Position numbers and translations under genes: made by a program | Notes under the pieces: generated by a model | Database searches by the model: none | Seen by the model: the letters and a program-made list of their open reading frames with translations, nothing else | What the model was told of the DNA's origin: nothing | In this document: one piece after another, positions 1-7,455 of the stretch | How the letters are laid out: each line of letters begins with the position of its first letter | How positions within the stretch are numbered: the first letter of the stretch is position 1 | NCBI GenBank assembly: GCA_030621105.1 | Contig: JAUXIH010000010.1 | Span: 1 to 16,885 of the forward strand | Length of the DNA stretch: 16,885 nt | From: Dehalococcoidia bacterium | Lineage (GTDB): Bacteria > Chloroflexota > Dehalococcoidia > GIF9 > AB-539-J10 | Direction of reading: 5' to 3'

Positions 1-1055
1 TGAGACACTCCCAGTATAAGATAAATGTGATCGTAGCAAAAACTAGCCTTTAGATTTTCCACAAGCCTTCTCATCGATTCCACATTATGGGCTCCATCAA
101 CTACCAGAAAGGGATGGCGATGCAAAATCTGGAACCTCCCCGGCCATTGCACACAAGCCAACCCCTGGATGATATCTTCACGTGATATGTTATAACCCTG
201 GGCACTGAGGGCAGCCAGCGTCGCCACAGCGACAGTTGCATTCTCAACCTGAAAATCTCCCAGGAGAGGGATTGTGACTGGAATACTCCCCAGATCACAC
301 TCCACCACAAAGGACTGGTACGACAAGGTGGTATTTACCTCATGCCAGATAACATCTCTGCCTACCTGAACTAATCTGGCCCCCCGAGCACGACTAACCT
401 CTCTGATCACACTTGCCACACTTGCCACCTGCGGAGAGCTTACCACCATGCTTCCAGACTTAATGATGCCGGCTTTCTCGTAAGCTATCTTATCTACACT
501 ATCGCCCAAAACCTGCATGTGGTCCATGCTGATGGGGGCAATAACACACACCTGTGGAGCCACCACATTGGTCGCATCGAGCCTCCCCCCCAAGCCCACC
601 TCCAGAACCTGAAACTCGACTTCTCTCTGGCGAAAATAAGCGAAGGCAAGCACAGTTAACGCCTCAAAAAAACTTAATCGCTGACAGGGAGGAGAACTGC
701 CTACTGCGTCAAAGTAAGGCTTGAGATCAGTCACCAGAGCCGAAAACTCGCTTAATGAAATCATCCTGTCATCTACCTTAATGCGCTCTCGCAGAACGTG
801 AAGATGCGGCGAGGTGTACAGGCCTGTTTTATATCCCGATACCATCAAGACCCGAGCTATCATGGCCGCTATGCTCCCTTTGCCCTTCGTGCCAGCAATA
901 TGAATTGTCTCCCTGCCCCGGTGAGGACTACCTATACGACGTAACAACTGCTCCACATGTTCCAGGCTGTATCCCAGCGGTGCATATGCCGTCCCGGAAA
1001 CCTGCTCATAATCAGTAAAACTCTGGAGATACGCTTCAGCTTGACTATAATTCAC
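1..1055 (-). CDS. folC: Dihydrofolate/folylpolyglutamate synthase, C-terminus cut by window edge
   Basis: The reverse strand is open from a GTG at 1055-1053 to base 1, giving about 351 residues of a family that usually has 420-450. The enzyme adds glutamate to folates (and often to dihydropteroate) using ATP in the cytoplasm. The N-terminus reads MNYSQAEAYLQSF and is followed by the Mur-ligase-type P-loop GTKGKGS at residues 55-61, then YTSPHL and the EVGLGGRLDATN segment; the later HNVES stretch belongs to the C-terminal glutamate-ligase domain. The GTG is the first usable start: an in-frame TGA lies only three codons upstream, and the nearby ATG at 1071 is in another frame and stops soon. 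It is divergent from clpC. The call is firm; the missing end means I cannot say whether the C-terminus is normal. Confidence 0.93.
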   Translation of the reverse strand, partial: MNYSQAEAYLQSFTDYEQVSGTAYAPLGYSLEHVEQLLRRIGSPHRGRETIHIAGTKGKGSIAAMIARVLMVSGYKTGLYTSPHLHVLRERIKVDDRMISLSEFSALVTDLKPYFDAVGSSPPCQRLSFFEALTVLAFAYFRQREVEFQVLEVGLGGRLDATNVVAPQVCVIAPISMDHMQVLGDSVDKIAYEKAGIIKSGSMVVSSPQVASVASVIREVSRARGARLVQVGRDVIWHEVNTTLSYQSFVVECDLGSIPVTIPLLGDFQVENATVAVATLAALSAQGYNISREDIIQGLACVQWPGRFQILHRHPFLVVDGAHNVESMRRLVENLKASFCYDHIYLILGVS

Positions 1056-1069
1056 TTTGTCTCAATCCC

Positions 1070-1081
1070 ATGATAATTATA
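1070..1081 (-). promoter_or_regulatory. Probable folC -10 element
   Basis: A consensus TATAAT reads on the minus strand at 1081-1076, about 20 bases upstream of the folC GTG, and would place the transcript start near 1070. I see no good -35 hexamer at normal spacing, so this is a weaker call than the clpC promoter on the other strand. Confidence 0.4.
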
Positions 1082-1247
1082 GCGTCTATCATCAGTTTAT
1101 TCGCTAACAGTAAATATATAAAACTGTCCACGATTTCTCTGTAAAAGACCACTTGCCCGAGAGAAGAAACCCTTCACAATGCTGCGCTGTGCCATTCTCT
1201 ATCAAACACGCACTCTACAGAAACTGTCTCGTGGGCAACCAGATTGA

Positions 1248-1276
1248 TTGACCACCTCAGGGAGATACTCTATAAT
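1248..1276 (+). promoter_or_regulatory. Sigma-70-type promoter of clpC
   Basis: TTGACC at 1248-1253 and a perfect TATAAT at 1271-1276 are separated by exactly 17 bases. Transcription should start near 1283, about 15 bases before the ATG at 1298. I looked for CIRCE (TTAGCACTC-N9-GAGTGCTAA) and CtsR-type heptad repeats around it and saw none, so any heat-shock control is not of the best-known kinds. Confidence 0.75.
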
Positions 1277-1297
1277 GATATGAAGCTAGGAATCACA

Positions 1298-3775
1298 ATG
1301 GCAGCAGCATTTGAAAGATTTTCGGAGCGCGCACGTAGAGTATTAACCAAGGCTCAGACTGAAGCGCAGCGTCTGGGGCATGGATATATTGATACCGAAC
1401 ACATACTCTTGGGCCTATCCCAAGAAGAAACGGGAACGGCGTATAGAGTGCTGACCAACATGGGCATATCAGCTGACAAGCTGCGCTCGGCAATAGAATT
1501 CGTTGCCGGCAGAGGACCCAAACAACCCGGCAGCAGAGAAATCAGCTTGGCCCCACAAGCCAAGAAGGCAATCGAGCTTGCCGTGGATGAAGCACGCCAG
1601 CTCCACTCCAATTACATTGGCACCGAGCATCTCCTGCTCGGCTTACTTAAAGAAGGCGGAGGTTCAGCCAATAGTGTGCTACAGAGTTTTAACGTAACGC
1701 TGGAAGGCACACGCGAAGAGATAGCCCGCATCGCCCGACAGGAGGCACATAGGGGAGGGCGTGCGGCAGCTCGTAGCACATCTCGCACACCCATGCTGGA
1801 TCAGCTGGGCACAGATCTGACTACCCTGGCCCGCGCAGGGAAGCTTGATCCTATCATTGGTCGCCACAAAGAGATCGAGCGGGTGATTCAAGTGCTCAGC
1901 CGCCGTACCAAGAGTAATCCCGCACTCGTAGGTGAAGCTGGTGTGGGCAAGACAGCTATCGTTGAGGGTTTGGCTCAACGCATCGTTGCTGGTGAGGTTC
2001 CCGAAGCACTCCAGTCTAAAAGAATAATTGCCCTAGACATAGGGGGACTGGTAGCGGGCACTAAATATCGCGGAGAGTTCGAGGAGAGACTGAAGAAAGT
2101 CATCGAGGAGCAGAAATCAGCCGGAAATTGCATCCTTTTCATTGACGAGATGCAAACCATCGTGGGGGCAGGCGCTGCGGAAGGGGCAGTGGATGCCGCC
2201 AACATTCTCAAACCGCCACTATCACGCAGGGAGATACAATGCATCGGCGCTACCACTCATGACGATTATCGTAAGCACATCGAGAAGGATCCGGCATTAG
2301 AACGACGGTTCCAGTCTATCTTAGTAGCTGAGCCTACCGTCGAGGAAACCCTGGAGATTCTGCGGGGAATCAAACACAGGTATGAAGAGTTTCACCACTT
2401 AACCATAAGCGACGAGTCCCTGCAAGAAGCCGCCACTCTGGCATCCAGGTATATTCCTGACCGCTTTTTGCCCGATAAGGCCATCGACCTGATAGATGAA
2501 GCTAGTTCTCGGGTTCATATCAAGCGTGGTGAAGCTCCTATAGATTTAGCACAAGCAAAACGAGCATTAGAAAGTGTACAGAGGGAAAAAGAGGAAGCCG
2601 TTGCTGCCCAAGAATATGAACATTCCAGTGAGCTGCGCGACCGTGAACTACAGTTGGCAGAAAAAGTCACAGATCTGGGGAAAGACTGGCATAAAAAGCA
2701 GGAGGAGGAGAAACCCACAGTCAACCCGGATGACATCGCTGAGGCTGCCAGTATGTGGACTGGGATTCCCATAGTACGGTTAACTACAGACGAAAGCAGC
2801 CGTCTACTCCACATGGAGGAAGAGATACACAAGCGTATCATCGGGCAGGATGAAGCTATCAACACCCTGGCCAAGGCAGTACGAAGATCTCGAGCTGGAC
2901 TGAAAGATATACGCCATCCCATCGGGGCCTTCATGTTCTTAGGGCCCACTGGTGTAGGCAAGACCGAATTGGTGAGAGCTCTGGCCGAATTCATGTTCGG
3001 TAGCGAAGATACACTCATCCGTCTAGACATGTCGGAGTTCATGGAGCGTCACACTGTGGCGCGCCTGGTAGGAGCACCTCCAGGATACGTCGGCTACGAA
3101 GAAGGGGGGCAATTAACTGAGGCAGTAAGGCGGAAGTCTTACTGTGTTATCCTGCTAGATGAAATAGAGAAGGCCCATTACGATGTATTCAACATTCTGC
3201 TCCAGATCTTCGACGATGGACATCTCACGGATGCCAAAGGGCGGCGCGTTGATTTCCGCAACGCTATCATAGTAATGACCAGCAATGTTGGTGCCGAAAT
3301 GATCAAACGAGAGATGAATATCGGCTTCACCACTCATACTGATGCCAGCAAGAAGGAACATGCAGAATATCAGAAGATGAAAGATAAAGTCCTCGGGGAA
3401 ATGAAGAAAATGTTCCGTCCTGAGTTCTTAAATCGAATTGACGAGACCATTGTGTTCCACTCATTAAGCAAGGAAAACATACGCGGGATCGTTAACCTGC
3501 TGCTTGAGCAAGTTGCCCTCCTGCTCAAGGAAAAGAGCATAAACTTGGAAATCACCGATGCCGCCAAGGACTTCTTGGGCGATAAGGGCTATGACCCTGT
3601 GTTTGGAGCACGGCCTCTGCGCAGGGTAATTAGAAAGATGGTAGAGGATCCCCTATCCGAATCTCTGCTTAGTGGCAAATTTGCATCAGGTGAAACTGTG
3701 ATAGTAGATTGCGAAGAAGACAAGATAATACTACATTCAGCAGCGCTCGCGGGAGCCAGTCCCGCAAAAAATTAA
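1298..3775 (+). CDS. clpC: ATP-dependent Clp protease ATP-binding subunit ClpC
   Basis: This 825-residue AAA+ unfoldase feeds substrates to the ClpP peptidase in protein quality control. In order it has two Clp N-terminal repeats (about residues 1-140), a first AAA+ module with Walker A GEAGVGKT at 212-219 and Walker B FIDEM, a UVR-like coiled coil (about 429-455), and a second AAA+ module with Walker A GPTGVGKT at 549-556, then the Clp D2 small domain. The reading frame is open upstream to a TTG at 1244, but the promoter's -10 box at 1271-1276 lies inside that extension, so the ATG at 1298 (MAAAFERFSERARRVL, typical of the family) is the start. Length is normal for ClpC (810-850). No clpP, ctsR or mcsAB is in the window. 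It heads the run of plus-strand genes to ispF. Confidence 0.96.
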   Translation: MAAAFERFSERARRVLTKAQTEAQRLGHGYIDTEHILLGLSQEETGTAYRVLTNMGISADKLRSAIEFVAGRGPKQPGSREISLAPQAKKAIELAVDEARQLHSNYIGTEHLLLGLLKEGGGSANSVLQSFNVTLEGTREEIARIARQEAHRGGRAAARSTSRTPMLDQLGTDLTTLARAGKLDPIIGRHKEIERVIQVLSRRTKSNPALVGEAGVGKTAIVEGLAQRIVAGEVPEALQSKRIIALDIGGLVAGTKYRGEFEERLKKVIEEQKSAGNCILFIDEMQTIVGAGAAEGAVDAANILKPPLSRREIQCIGATTHDDYRKHIEKDPALERRFQSILVAEPTVEETLEILRGIKHRYEEFHHLTISDESLQEAATLASRYIPDRFLPDKAIDLIDEASSRVHIKRGEAPIDLAQAKRALESVQREKEEAVAAQEYEHSSELRDRELQLAEKVTDLGKDWHKKQEEEKPTVNPDDIAEAASMWTGIPIVRLTTDESSRLLHMEEEIHKRIIGQDEAINTLAKAVRRSRAGLKDIRHPIGAFMFLGPTGVGKTELVRALAEFMFGSEDTLIRLDMSEFMERHTVARLVGAPPGYVGYEEGGQLTEAVRRKSYCVILLDEIEKAHYDVFNILLQIFDDGHLTDAKGRRVDFRNAIIVMTSNVGAEMIKREMNIGFTTHTDASKKEHAEYQKMKDKVLGEMKKMFRPEFLNRIDETIVFHSLSKENIRGIVNLLLEQVALLLKEKSINLEITDAAKDFLGDKGYDPVFGARPLRRVIRKMVEDPLSESLLSGKFASGETVIVDCEEDKIILHSAALAGASPAKN
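3749..3765 (+). other. Hairpin at the 3' end of clpC
   Basis: GCGGGA (3749-3754) and TCCCGC (3760-3765) form a perfect 6-bp stem with a 5-base loop within the last codons of clpC. It is followed by six A residues rather than T residues, so it is not a standard intrinsic terminator for the plus strand. It could be an mRNA processing or stability element, or chance. Confidence 0.3.
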
Positions 3776-3803
3776 GTGCTTTGCTGTAAAGGAGGATATT
3801 TCA

Positions 3804-4025
3804 ATGGCAAAAGAAACCATAGAGGCTCCAATGCCGGGGAGAGTAAGGAAAGTTAGTGTTGCTGTGGGAGATAATGTAGATGAAGGTGCGGTAATATGCA
3901 CCCTCGAGGCTATGAAGATGGAGAACCCGATACTGTCCCCAATCAAAGGATCAATCACAGAGCTTGGCGTCTCCCCAGATCAGCATGTTGATATGGGAAA
4001 CATGATAGCCGTTATCGAAGGCTAA
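3804..4025 (+). CDS. Small stand-alone biotin/lipoyl-attachment domain protein
   Basis: This 73-residue protein is essentially one biotinyl-carrier domain. The EAMKMEN motif at residues 35-41 puts the modified lysine at K38, and the flanking glycines (G12, G22) match the domain. Such proteins carry carboxyl groups on biotin between the halves of acyl-CoA, pyruvate or oxaloacetate carboxylases or decarboxylases. Full-length acetyl-CoA carboxylase BCCP is about 150 residues with a Pro/Ala-rich N-terminal part; here that part is absent. A strong Shine-Dalgarno (AAAGGAGG) precedes the ATG. It lies 28 bases after clpC and 11 bases before radA, with no carboxylase or biotin ligase gene in the window, so its partner is unknown. 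AMKM favours biotin over lipoate. Confidence 0.88.
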   Translation: MAKETIEAPMPGRVRKVSVAVGDNVDEGAVICTLEAMKMENPILSPIKGSITELGVSPDQHVDMGNMIAVIEG

Positions 4026-4036
4026 AATCAGATAGC

Positions 4037-5422
4037 TTGAGATCTGAAAGTCAAGTTAAATCAAAGATCACTTTCATTTGTCAGCAGTGTGGTAAGGAAA
4101 GTCCCAAGTGGCTGGGGCGTTGCCCCAGCTGTGGGGCTTGGGGTAGTTTTGTCGAGACCAGAATTAGTCCTCCTTCTCGCTCTTCCCATCATCCTCAACT
4201 TGCCAGCAACGCACCGCAGGAACTCTACACAGCCCAGAAGGGCGACATCCACCGTTTCAATTTGGGCTTCAGTGAATTAAACCGTGTCCTTGGCGGCGGC
4301 CTGGTTCCGGGATCACTGGTACTCATCGGAGGAGAGCCGGGCATAGGCAAATCCACACTATTGCTCCAGACATCGGACAGCGTTGCCAGAAATAACAAAC
4401 TGGTAGTCTACGTCTCCGGCGAGGAATCCATCACCCAGGTCAAATTAAGAGCAGAGCGCCTGAAAATTAGCGGCAAGAACATTTATTTTCTGGCAGAGAC
4501 CAATCTGGAGCAGGTGCTACAACACCTGGATGAGATCTCTCCAGCCCTGGTGATGGTTGATTCTATCCAGACAGTGTACCTGGATGATGTCGCTGGTGTG
4601 CCAGGGAGTATCAGCCAGGTGCGGGAATGCACCCTCAGGTTAATGTACTGGGCTAAACAAAAGAATATCCCAGTATTCATTGCCGGGCATGTTACCAAGG
4701 AAGGTTCCATTGCGGGTCCCGGCACACTGGAGCATATCGTGGACGTAGTTCTGTATTTTGAGGGAGAACCGTTCCACAACTACCGCATGCTGCGCGGGGC
4801 AAAAAATCGCTTTGGGTCCACCAATGAAGTGGGAGTCTTCGAAATGGGCAGTGATGGGCTAATAGAAGTGAATAACCCGTCTCAGGCATTCCTATCTCAA
4901 CATGAGGATACCTCTATCGGATCAGTGGTGATCCCCACACTGGAAGGAAGCCGCCCCCTGCTGGTGGAAGCACAAGCCCTGACCAGTTCCACCAGCTTTG
5001 GCCCGCCAAGACGCATTGCCAACGGCATTGACTTCAACAGACTTCTCTTAATCAGTGCCGTCCTGAGCAAGCGTGCCAGGATAAAGCTATCCAACCAGGA
5101 TATTATCATCAACGTCACCGGCGGGCTAAGGATCAACGAGCCTGCAGCAGACTTGGGCATCGCCCTGGCCATTGCATCCAGTGCACACGATATCCCGCCA
5201 CTGGCCAAGCTGGCTGTTATGGGAGAAATAGGACTCAGCGGTGAGCTCAGGACAATTCCACAGATAGAACGGCGAATTACCGAAGCTGCACGCTTGGGGT
5301 TTAATGCTTGTCTTCTACCAAAATCAAACTCCAACCCCCCTCTTCAGCACGCTGACATACACTTGCTCACAGCAGACTCCATAACCGAAGCATTAAGGCT
5401 GGGACTCAGCAAAAAAGGATAA
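4037..5422 (+). CDS. radA: DNA repair/recombination protein RadA (Sms)
   Basis: RadA is a RecA-like hexameric helicase that extends branch migration at recombination intermediates. The 461 residues show an N-terminal C4 zinc finger (C15, C18, C29, C32), Walker A GGEPGIGKS at 98-106, the RadA-specific KNRFG motif at 256-260, and a C-terminal Lon-protease-like domain (VTGGLRINEPAADLGIALAIASS onward, without evident protease activity). The start is a TTG, the only in-frame start before the zinc finger; the ribosome site is weak, so coupling to the gene 11 bases upstream is likely. Length is normal. The clpC-radA-ispD-ispF order is known from Firmicutes, where disA usually sits after radA; here it does not. 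Confidence 0.95.
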   Translation: MRSESQVKSKITFICQQCGKESPKWLGRCPSCGAWGSFVETRISPPSRSSHHPQLASNAPQELYTAQKGDIHRFNLGFSELNRVLGGGLVPGSLVLIGGEPGIGKSTLLLQTSDSVARNNKLVVYVSGEESITQVKLRAERLKISGKNIYFLAETNLEQVLQHLDEISPALVMVDSIQTVYLDDVAGVPGSISQVRECTLRLMYWAKQKNIPVFIAGHVTKEGSIAGPGTLEHIVDVVLYFEGEPFHNYRMLRGAKNRFGSTNEVGVFEMGSDGLIEVNNPSQAFLSQHEDTSIGSVVIPTLEGSRPLLVEAQALTSSTSFGPPRRIANGIDFNRLLLISAVLSKRARIKLSNQDIIINVTGGLRINEPAADLGIALAIASSAHDIPPLAKLAVMGEIGLSGELRTIPQIERRITEAARLGFNACLLPKSNSNPPLQHADIHLLTADSITEALRLGLSKKG

Positions 5423-5425
5423 GCT

Positions 5426-6094
5426 TTGACCAACATATGCAGTATGGGTGCAATTATCGTTGCCGCTGGCAGCAGTCAGAGGTTGGGCACAGAAGATAAG
5501 ATTTTTTCCAAAATCAAACACAGGCCACTATTGTCCTGGTCGGGGGATGTCTGCCAGGCCTGCAATCTGGTAAAACAAATAATCATCGTCCTGAATACCG
5601 CTAACCTAGAACAAGGGAAGAGGCTAATCGCAGAAAGGGGATGGTCCAAAGCCACCACCCGCCTGGGGGGGGTACGGCGGCAAGATTCAGTCCAGCAGGG
5701 ATTATCCCAGGTAGAGGATTGCAATTGGGTTATGGTCCATGATGCCTCGCGCCCCTTTATCACCCAGGAGATGATCCACAACGGCCTGGACGCAGCCCAG
5801 GAAACTGGAGCTGCCGTCGCTGCAATACCCGTCACAGATACCATCAAGCTCACAGGTGAAGGCAATATTGTCAGAGAAACGCTACCGCGAAACATGCTAT
5901 GGGCAGCACAGACTCCCCAAATCTTTCGATACGACATATTACGCCAGGCTTATGACAAACTCACCACAAACATCACCGACGATGCCACCGCGGTAGAGCA
6001 GATCGGGTACACGGTGAAACTCTATATGGGAAGCTATCGCAACATAAAAGTCACCACTCCCGAAGACTTGGCCCTGGCAGAAATCATTGCATAA
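5426..6094 (+). CDS. ispD: 2-C-methyl-D-erythritol 4-phosphate cytidylyltransferase
   Basis: IspD transfers CMP from CTP to methylerythritol phosphate, the third step of the MEP isoprenoid pathway. The 222 residues carry the nucleotide-binding loop IIVAAGSSQRLG near the N-terminus, the VHDASRPF motif in the middle, TDDATAVE, and the C-terminal IKVTTPEDLALAE. The TTG at 5426 has an AAGGA ribosome site seven bases upstream, overlapping the end of radA; an ATG at 5444 is the alternative and would remove six residues. The gene lies three bases after radA and is followed by ispF, whose product acts two steps later. ispE is not in the window. Confidence 0.95.
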   Translation: MTNICSMGAIIVAAGSSQRLGTEDKIFSKIKHRPLLSWSGDVCQACNLVKQIIIVLNTANLEQGKRLIAERGWSKATTRLGGVRRQDSVQQGLSQVEDCNWVMVHDASRPFITQEMIHNGLDAAQETGAAVAAIPVTDTIKLTGEGNIVRETLPRNMLWAAQTPQIFRYDILRQAYDKLTTNITDDATAVEQIGYTVKLYMGSYRNIKVTTPEDLALAEIIA

Positions 6095-6110
6095 CATGGA
6101 GAGTAAAGAG

Positions 6111-6581
6111 ATGCGGGTTGGCATGGGATACGATACTCATCCCCTGGTTGAGGGCCGCAAGCTTATCCTGGGTGGAGTACATATCCCCTATGATAAGGGC
6201 CTGCTGGGACATAGCGACGCCGACGTAGTAATTCATGCCATCATAGATGCCCTGTGCGGAGCTGCTAACATTGGCGATATCGGAACCCTGTTTCCCCCTG
6301 GAGAGAAAGAGTATGAGAACATTTCCAGCCTGGTGCTATTAAGCGGGACAGGAGATCTGCTCAGAAGCCAGGGGAGCAGCATAGTTAATATCGATGTTAC
6401 TATCATGGCTCAACATCCACGCATTGCTCCATTTATTCCCGAGATGAAACAGCGTATCAGCCAGAGCCTGGAGATTGACTCAAAAAGGGTGACCCTCAAG
6501 GCCACGACCACCAACGGCCTGGGGTTCATCGGCAGGGAAGAGGGCATAGCTGCTCAGTCCGTAGCCCTGCTGCAAACCTAA
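6111..6581 (+). CDS. ispF: 2-C-methyl-D-erythritol 2,4-cyclodiphosphate synthase
   Basis: IspF cyclises CDP-methylerythritol 2-phosphate with loss of CMP in the MEP pathway. From the ATG at 6111 the protein is 156 residues (MRVGMGYDTHPL), the usual size, and the three metal ligands fall at D8, H10 and H42, the numbering of the E. coli enzyme. The HSDADVVIHAIIDAL and later TTTNGLGFIGREEGIAA segments are diagnostic. The frame is open upstream to a TTG at 6087 and an ATG at 6096, but GGAGAG at 6098-6103 is well placed for 6111. The stop interlocks with that of the convergent gene at 6578-6850. Confidence 0.95.
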   Translation: MRVGMGYDTHPLVEGRKLILGGVHIPYDKGLLGHSDADVVIHAIIDALCGAANIGDIGTLFPPGEKEYENISSLVLLSGTGDLLRSQGSSIVNIDVTIMAQHPRIAPFIPEMKQRISQSLEIDSKRVTLKATTTNGLGFIGREEGIAAQSVALLQT

Positions 6582-6850
6582 GCAACCAGCATATCGTAAG
6601 ACAGATGTCCCTCATGCCAATAAATCTCGAATTTGACTGACTTGCCCTGAATCAAATACTTTTCGCTCTCACTACGCAACTTCTTGAAATCCGCTGTCTC
6701 TAAAAAGGCCTTGAGGAGTTCAAACCTTGCCTCAAGGACATCACTATCGCTCGCACCCTGAATCACAGTGCGGGATACATTTCCAAATTCATCCCTGGCA
6801 GTAGCTTCTATGCAACGGGAGAGAGAGGGACTTAACTCAACGATATTCAT
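6578..6850 (-). CDS. Unrecognised 90-residue protein
   Basis: I do not recognise this protein. It reads MNIVELSPSLSRCIEATARD at its start, is mixed charged and hydrophobic without a signal peptide or membrane span, and ends in EIYWHEGHLSYDMLVA. Predicted character is a small soluble alpha/beta protein with a helical middle (EARFELLKAFLETADFKKL). Evidence that it is real: a good minus-strand promoter directly upstream, no competing frame, and protein-like composition. No Shine-Dalgarno precedes the ATG; the predicted transcript start almost coincides with the start codon, so a leaderless mRNA is likely. Its stop overlaps the ispF stop by four bases in opposite orientation. Confidence 0.7.
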   Translation of the reverse strand: MNIVELSPSLSRCIEATARDEFGNVSRTVIQGASDSDVLEARFELLKAFLETADFKKLRSESEKYLIQGKSVKFEIYWHEGHLSYDMLVA

Positions 6851-6857
6851 AGACTAA

Positions 6858-6886
6858 TTTGTATCACTGATCAGGGGAACTTTCAA
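6858..6886 (-). promoter_or_regulatory. Promoter of the 90-residue protein gene
   Basis: On the minus strand TTGAAA (6886-6881) and TACAAA (6863-6858) are 17 bases apart. The start point would lie near 6851-6850, that is at the ATG itself. The 8-bp palindrome CTGATCAG (6867-6874) sits in the spacer and could be an operator. Confidence 0.55.
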
Positions 6887-6889
6887 AAT

Positions 6890-6918
6890 TTGACAGCCTT
6901 CACAGCAAAGATTACAAT
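6890..6918 (+). promoter_or_regulatory. Promoter of the DUF134 regulator and downstream cluster
   Basis: TTGACA at 6890-6895 and TACAAT at 6913-6918 are separated by exactly 17 bases, a near-consensus sigma-70-type promoter with start near 6925. Its -35 box is only three bases from the -35 box of the divergent promoter (6881-6886), so two polymerases would interfere with one another. Confidence 0.75.
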
Positions 6919-6920
6919 TA

Positions 6921-6947
6921 TTATTGACATATGTCCATAACTTATGG
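6921..6947. promoter_or_regulatory. Overlapping palindromes at the transcript start: candidate operator
   Basis: TTATTGACATATGTCCATAA (6921-6940) is symmetrical at 18 of 20 positions, with the core GACATATGTC perfect. It overlaps a second perfect inverted repeat, CCATAA-C-TTATGG (6935-6947). Together they give three TTAT(T/G)G half-sites on alternating strands, right at and after the predicted start of the regulator's mRNA. This is where a repressor would bind; autoregulation by the DUF134 protein is inference. Confidence 0.55.
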
Positions 6948-6966
6948 GAAAGGCAGGTGATTGTAT

Positions 6967-7449
6967 TTGTCAAGGCCAGCAAAATTACGGTATGTCTCCC
7001 AGCTGCCCCGGGCGGCATTCTTCCGGCCGATAGGGACACCCCTGTACGAATTACAAGAGGTCCATCTATCAGTGGAAGAGGTCGAAACCATCCGTCTCAA
7101 GGACTTGAAGGGGCTGGAACAGGAGGAGTGCGCCAGAAGAATGCACATTTCCCGGCCCACCTTTCATCGCGTGGTAGCATCAGCCAGGTGCAAGCTCGCT
7201 GATGCCTTAATCAACGGCAAGGCAATTCAGATCGAGGGTGGTAATTTTGGACTATCACAACAGAGATTTCGCTGTACTAACGATGGACATGAATGGAATG
7301 TACCCTTTGAGATGCTGGCGCGGGGAGCAATGCCAGCATGCCCCATTTGTTCCGGTATAAATGTTCAGCCCCTGGCCGTCTTCGGTTTTCGGGGTAGACA
7401 CTGGAGAGGTGCTCGGGGAAGGCCGGGCGAGGAGCACAGAGGGAGGTGA
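6967..7449 (+). CDS. DUF134-family DNA-binding regulator with C-terminal zinc ribbon
   Basis: The 160-residue protein begins SRPAKLRYV like the MPRPxKxRxV start of the DUF134 family, and continues with LSVEEVETIRLKDLKGLEQEECARRMHISRPTFHRVVASAR, a sigma-factor-like helix-turn-helix, then KLADALINGKAIQIEGG, also a family hallmark. After it come a cysteine/histidine segment (RCTNDGHEWN through MPACPICSG) that could bind zinc or Fe-S, and an Arg/Gly-rich tail (FRGRHWRGARGRPGEEHRGR). The TTG at 6967 is chosen over the TTG at 6961 because AGGTGA at 6955-6960 is six bases from it and because the sequence then matches the family start. Members often sit beside NifX-like and MinD/ferredoxin genes in anaerobes, as here. 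Its target is unknown; the palindromes at its own promoter are the obvious candidate. Confidence 0.85.
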   Translation: MSRPAKLRYVSQLPRAAFFRPIGTPLYELQEVHLSVEEVETIRLKDLKGLEQEECARRMHISRPTFHRVVASARCKLADALINGKAIQIEGGNFGLSQQRFRCTNDGHEWNVPFEMLARGAMPACPICSGINVQPLAVFGFRGRHWRGARGRPGEEHRGR

Positions 7450-7455
7450 TATAAC

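Noticed and set aside
1056..1247. CIRCE or CtsR operator in front of clpC
   Set aside because: Neither the CIRCE inverted repeat nor the CtsR heptad repeats could be found by eye.
2515..3042. A 175-codon open frame on the minus strand
   Set aside because: It lies wholly inside clpC, has serine-rich composition typical of antisense reading, and has no ribosome site or promoter.
3749..3772. GC-rich hairpin after clpC as an intrinsic terminator
   Set aside because: It is followed by A residues, not T residues, and lies within the coding sequence; the next gene has a close ribosome site, so transcription probably continues.
5476..5937. A 153-codon open frame on the minus strand
   Set aside because: Antisense to ispD, whose motifs are unmistakable; the composition is that of a shadow frame.
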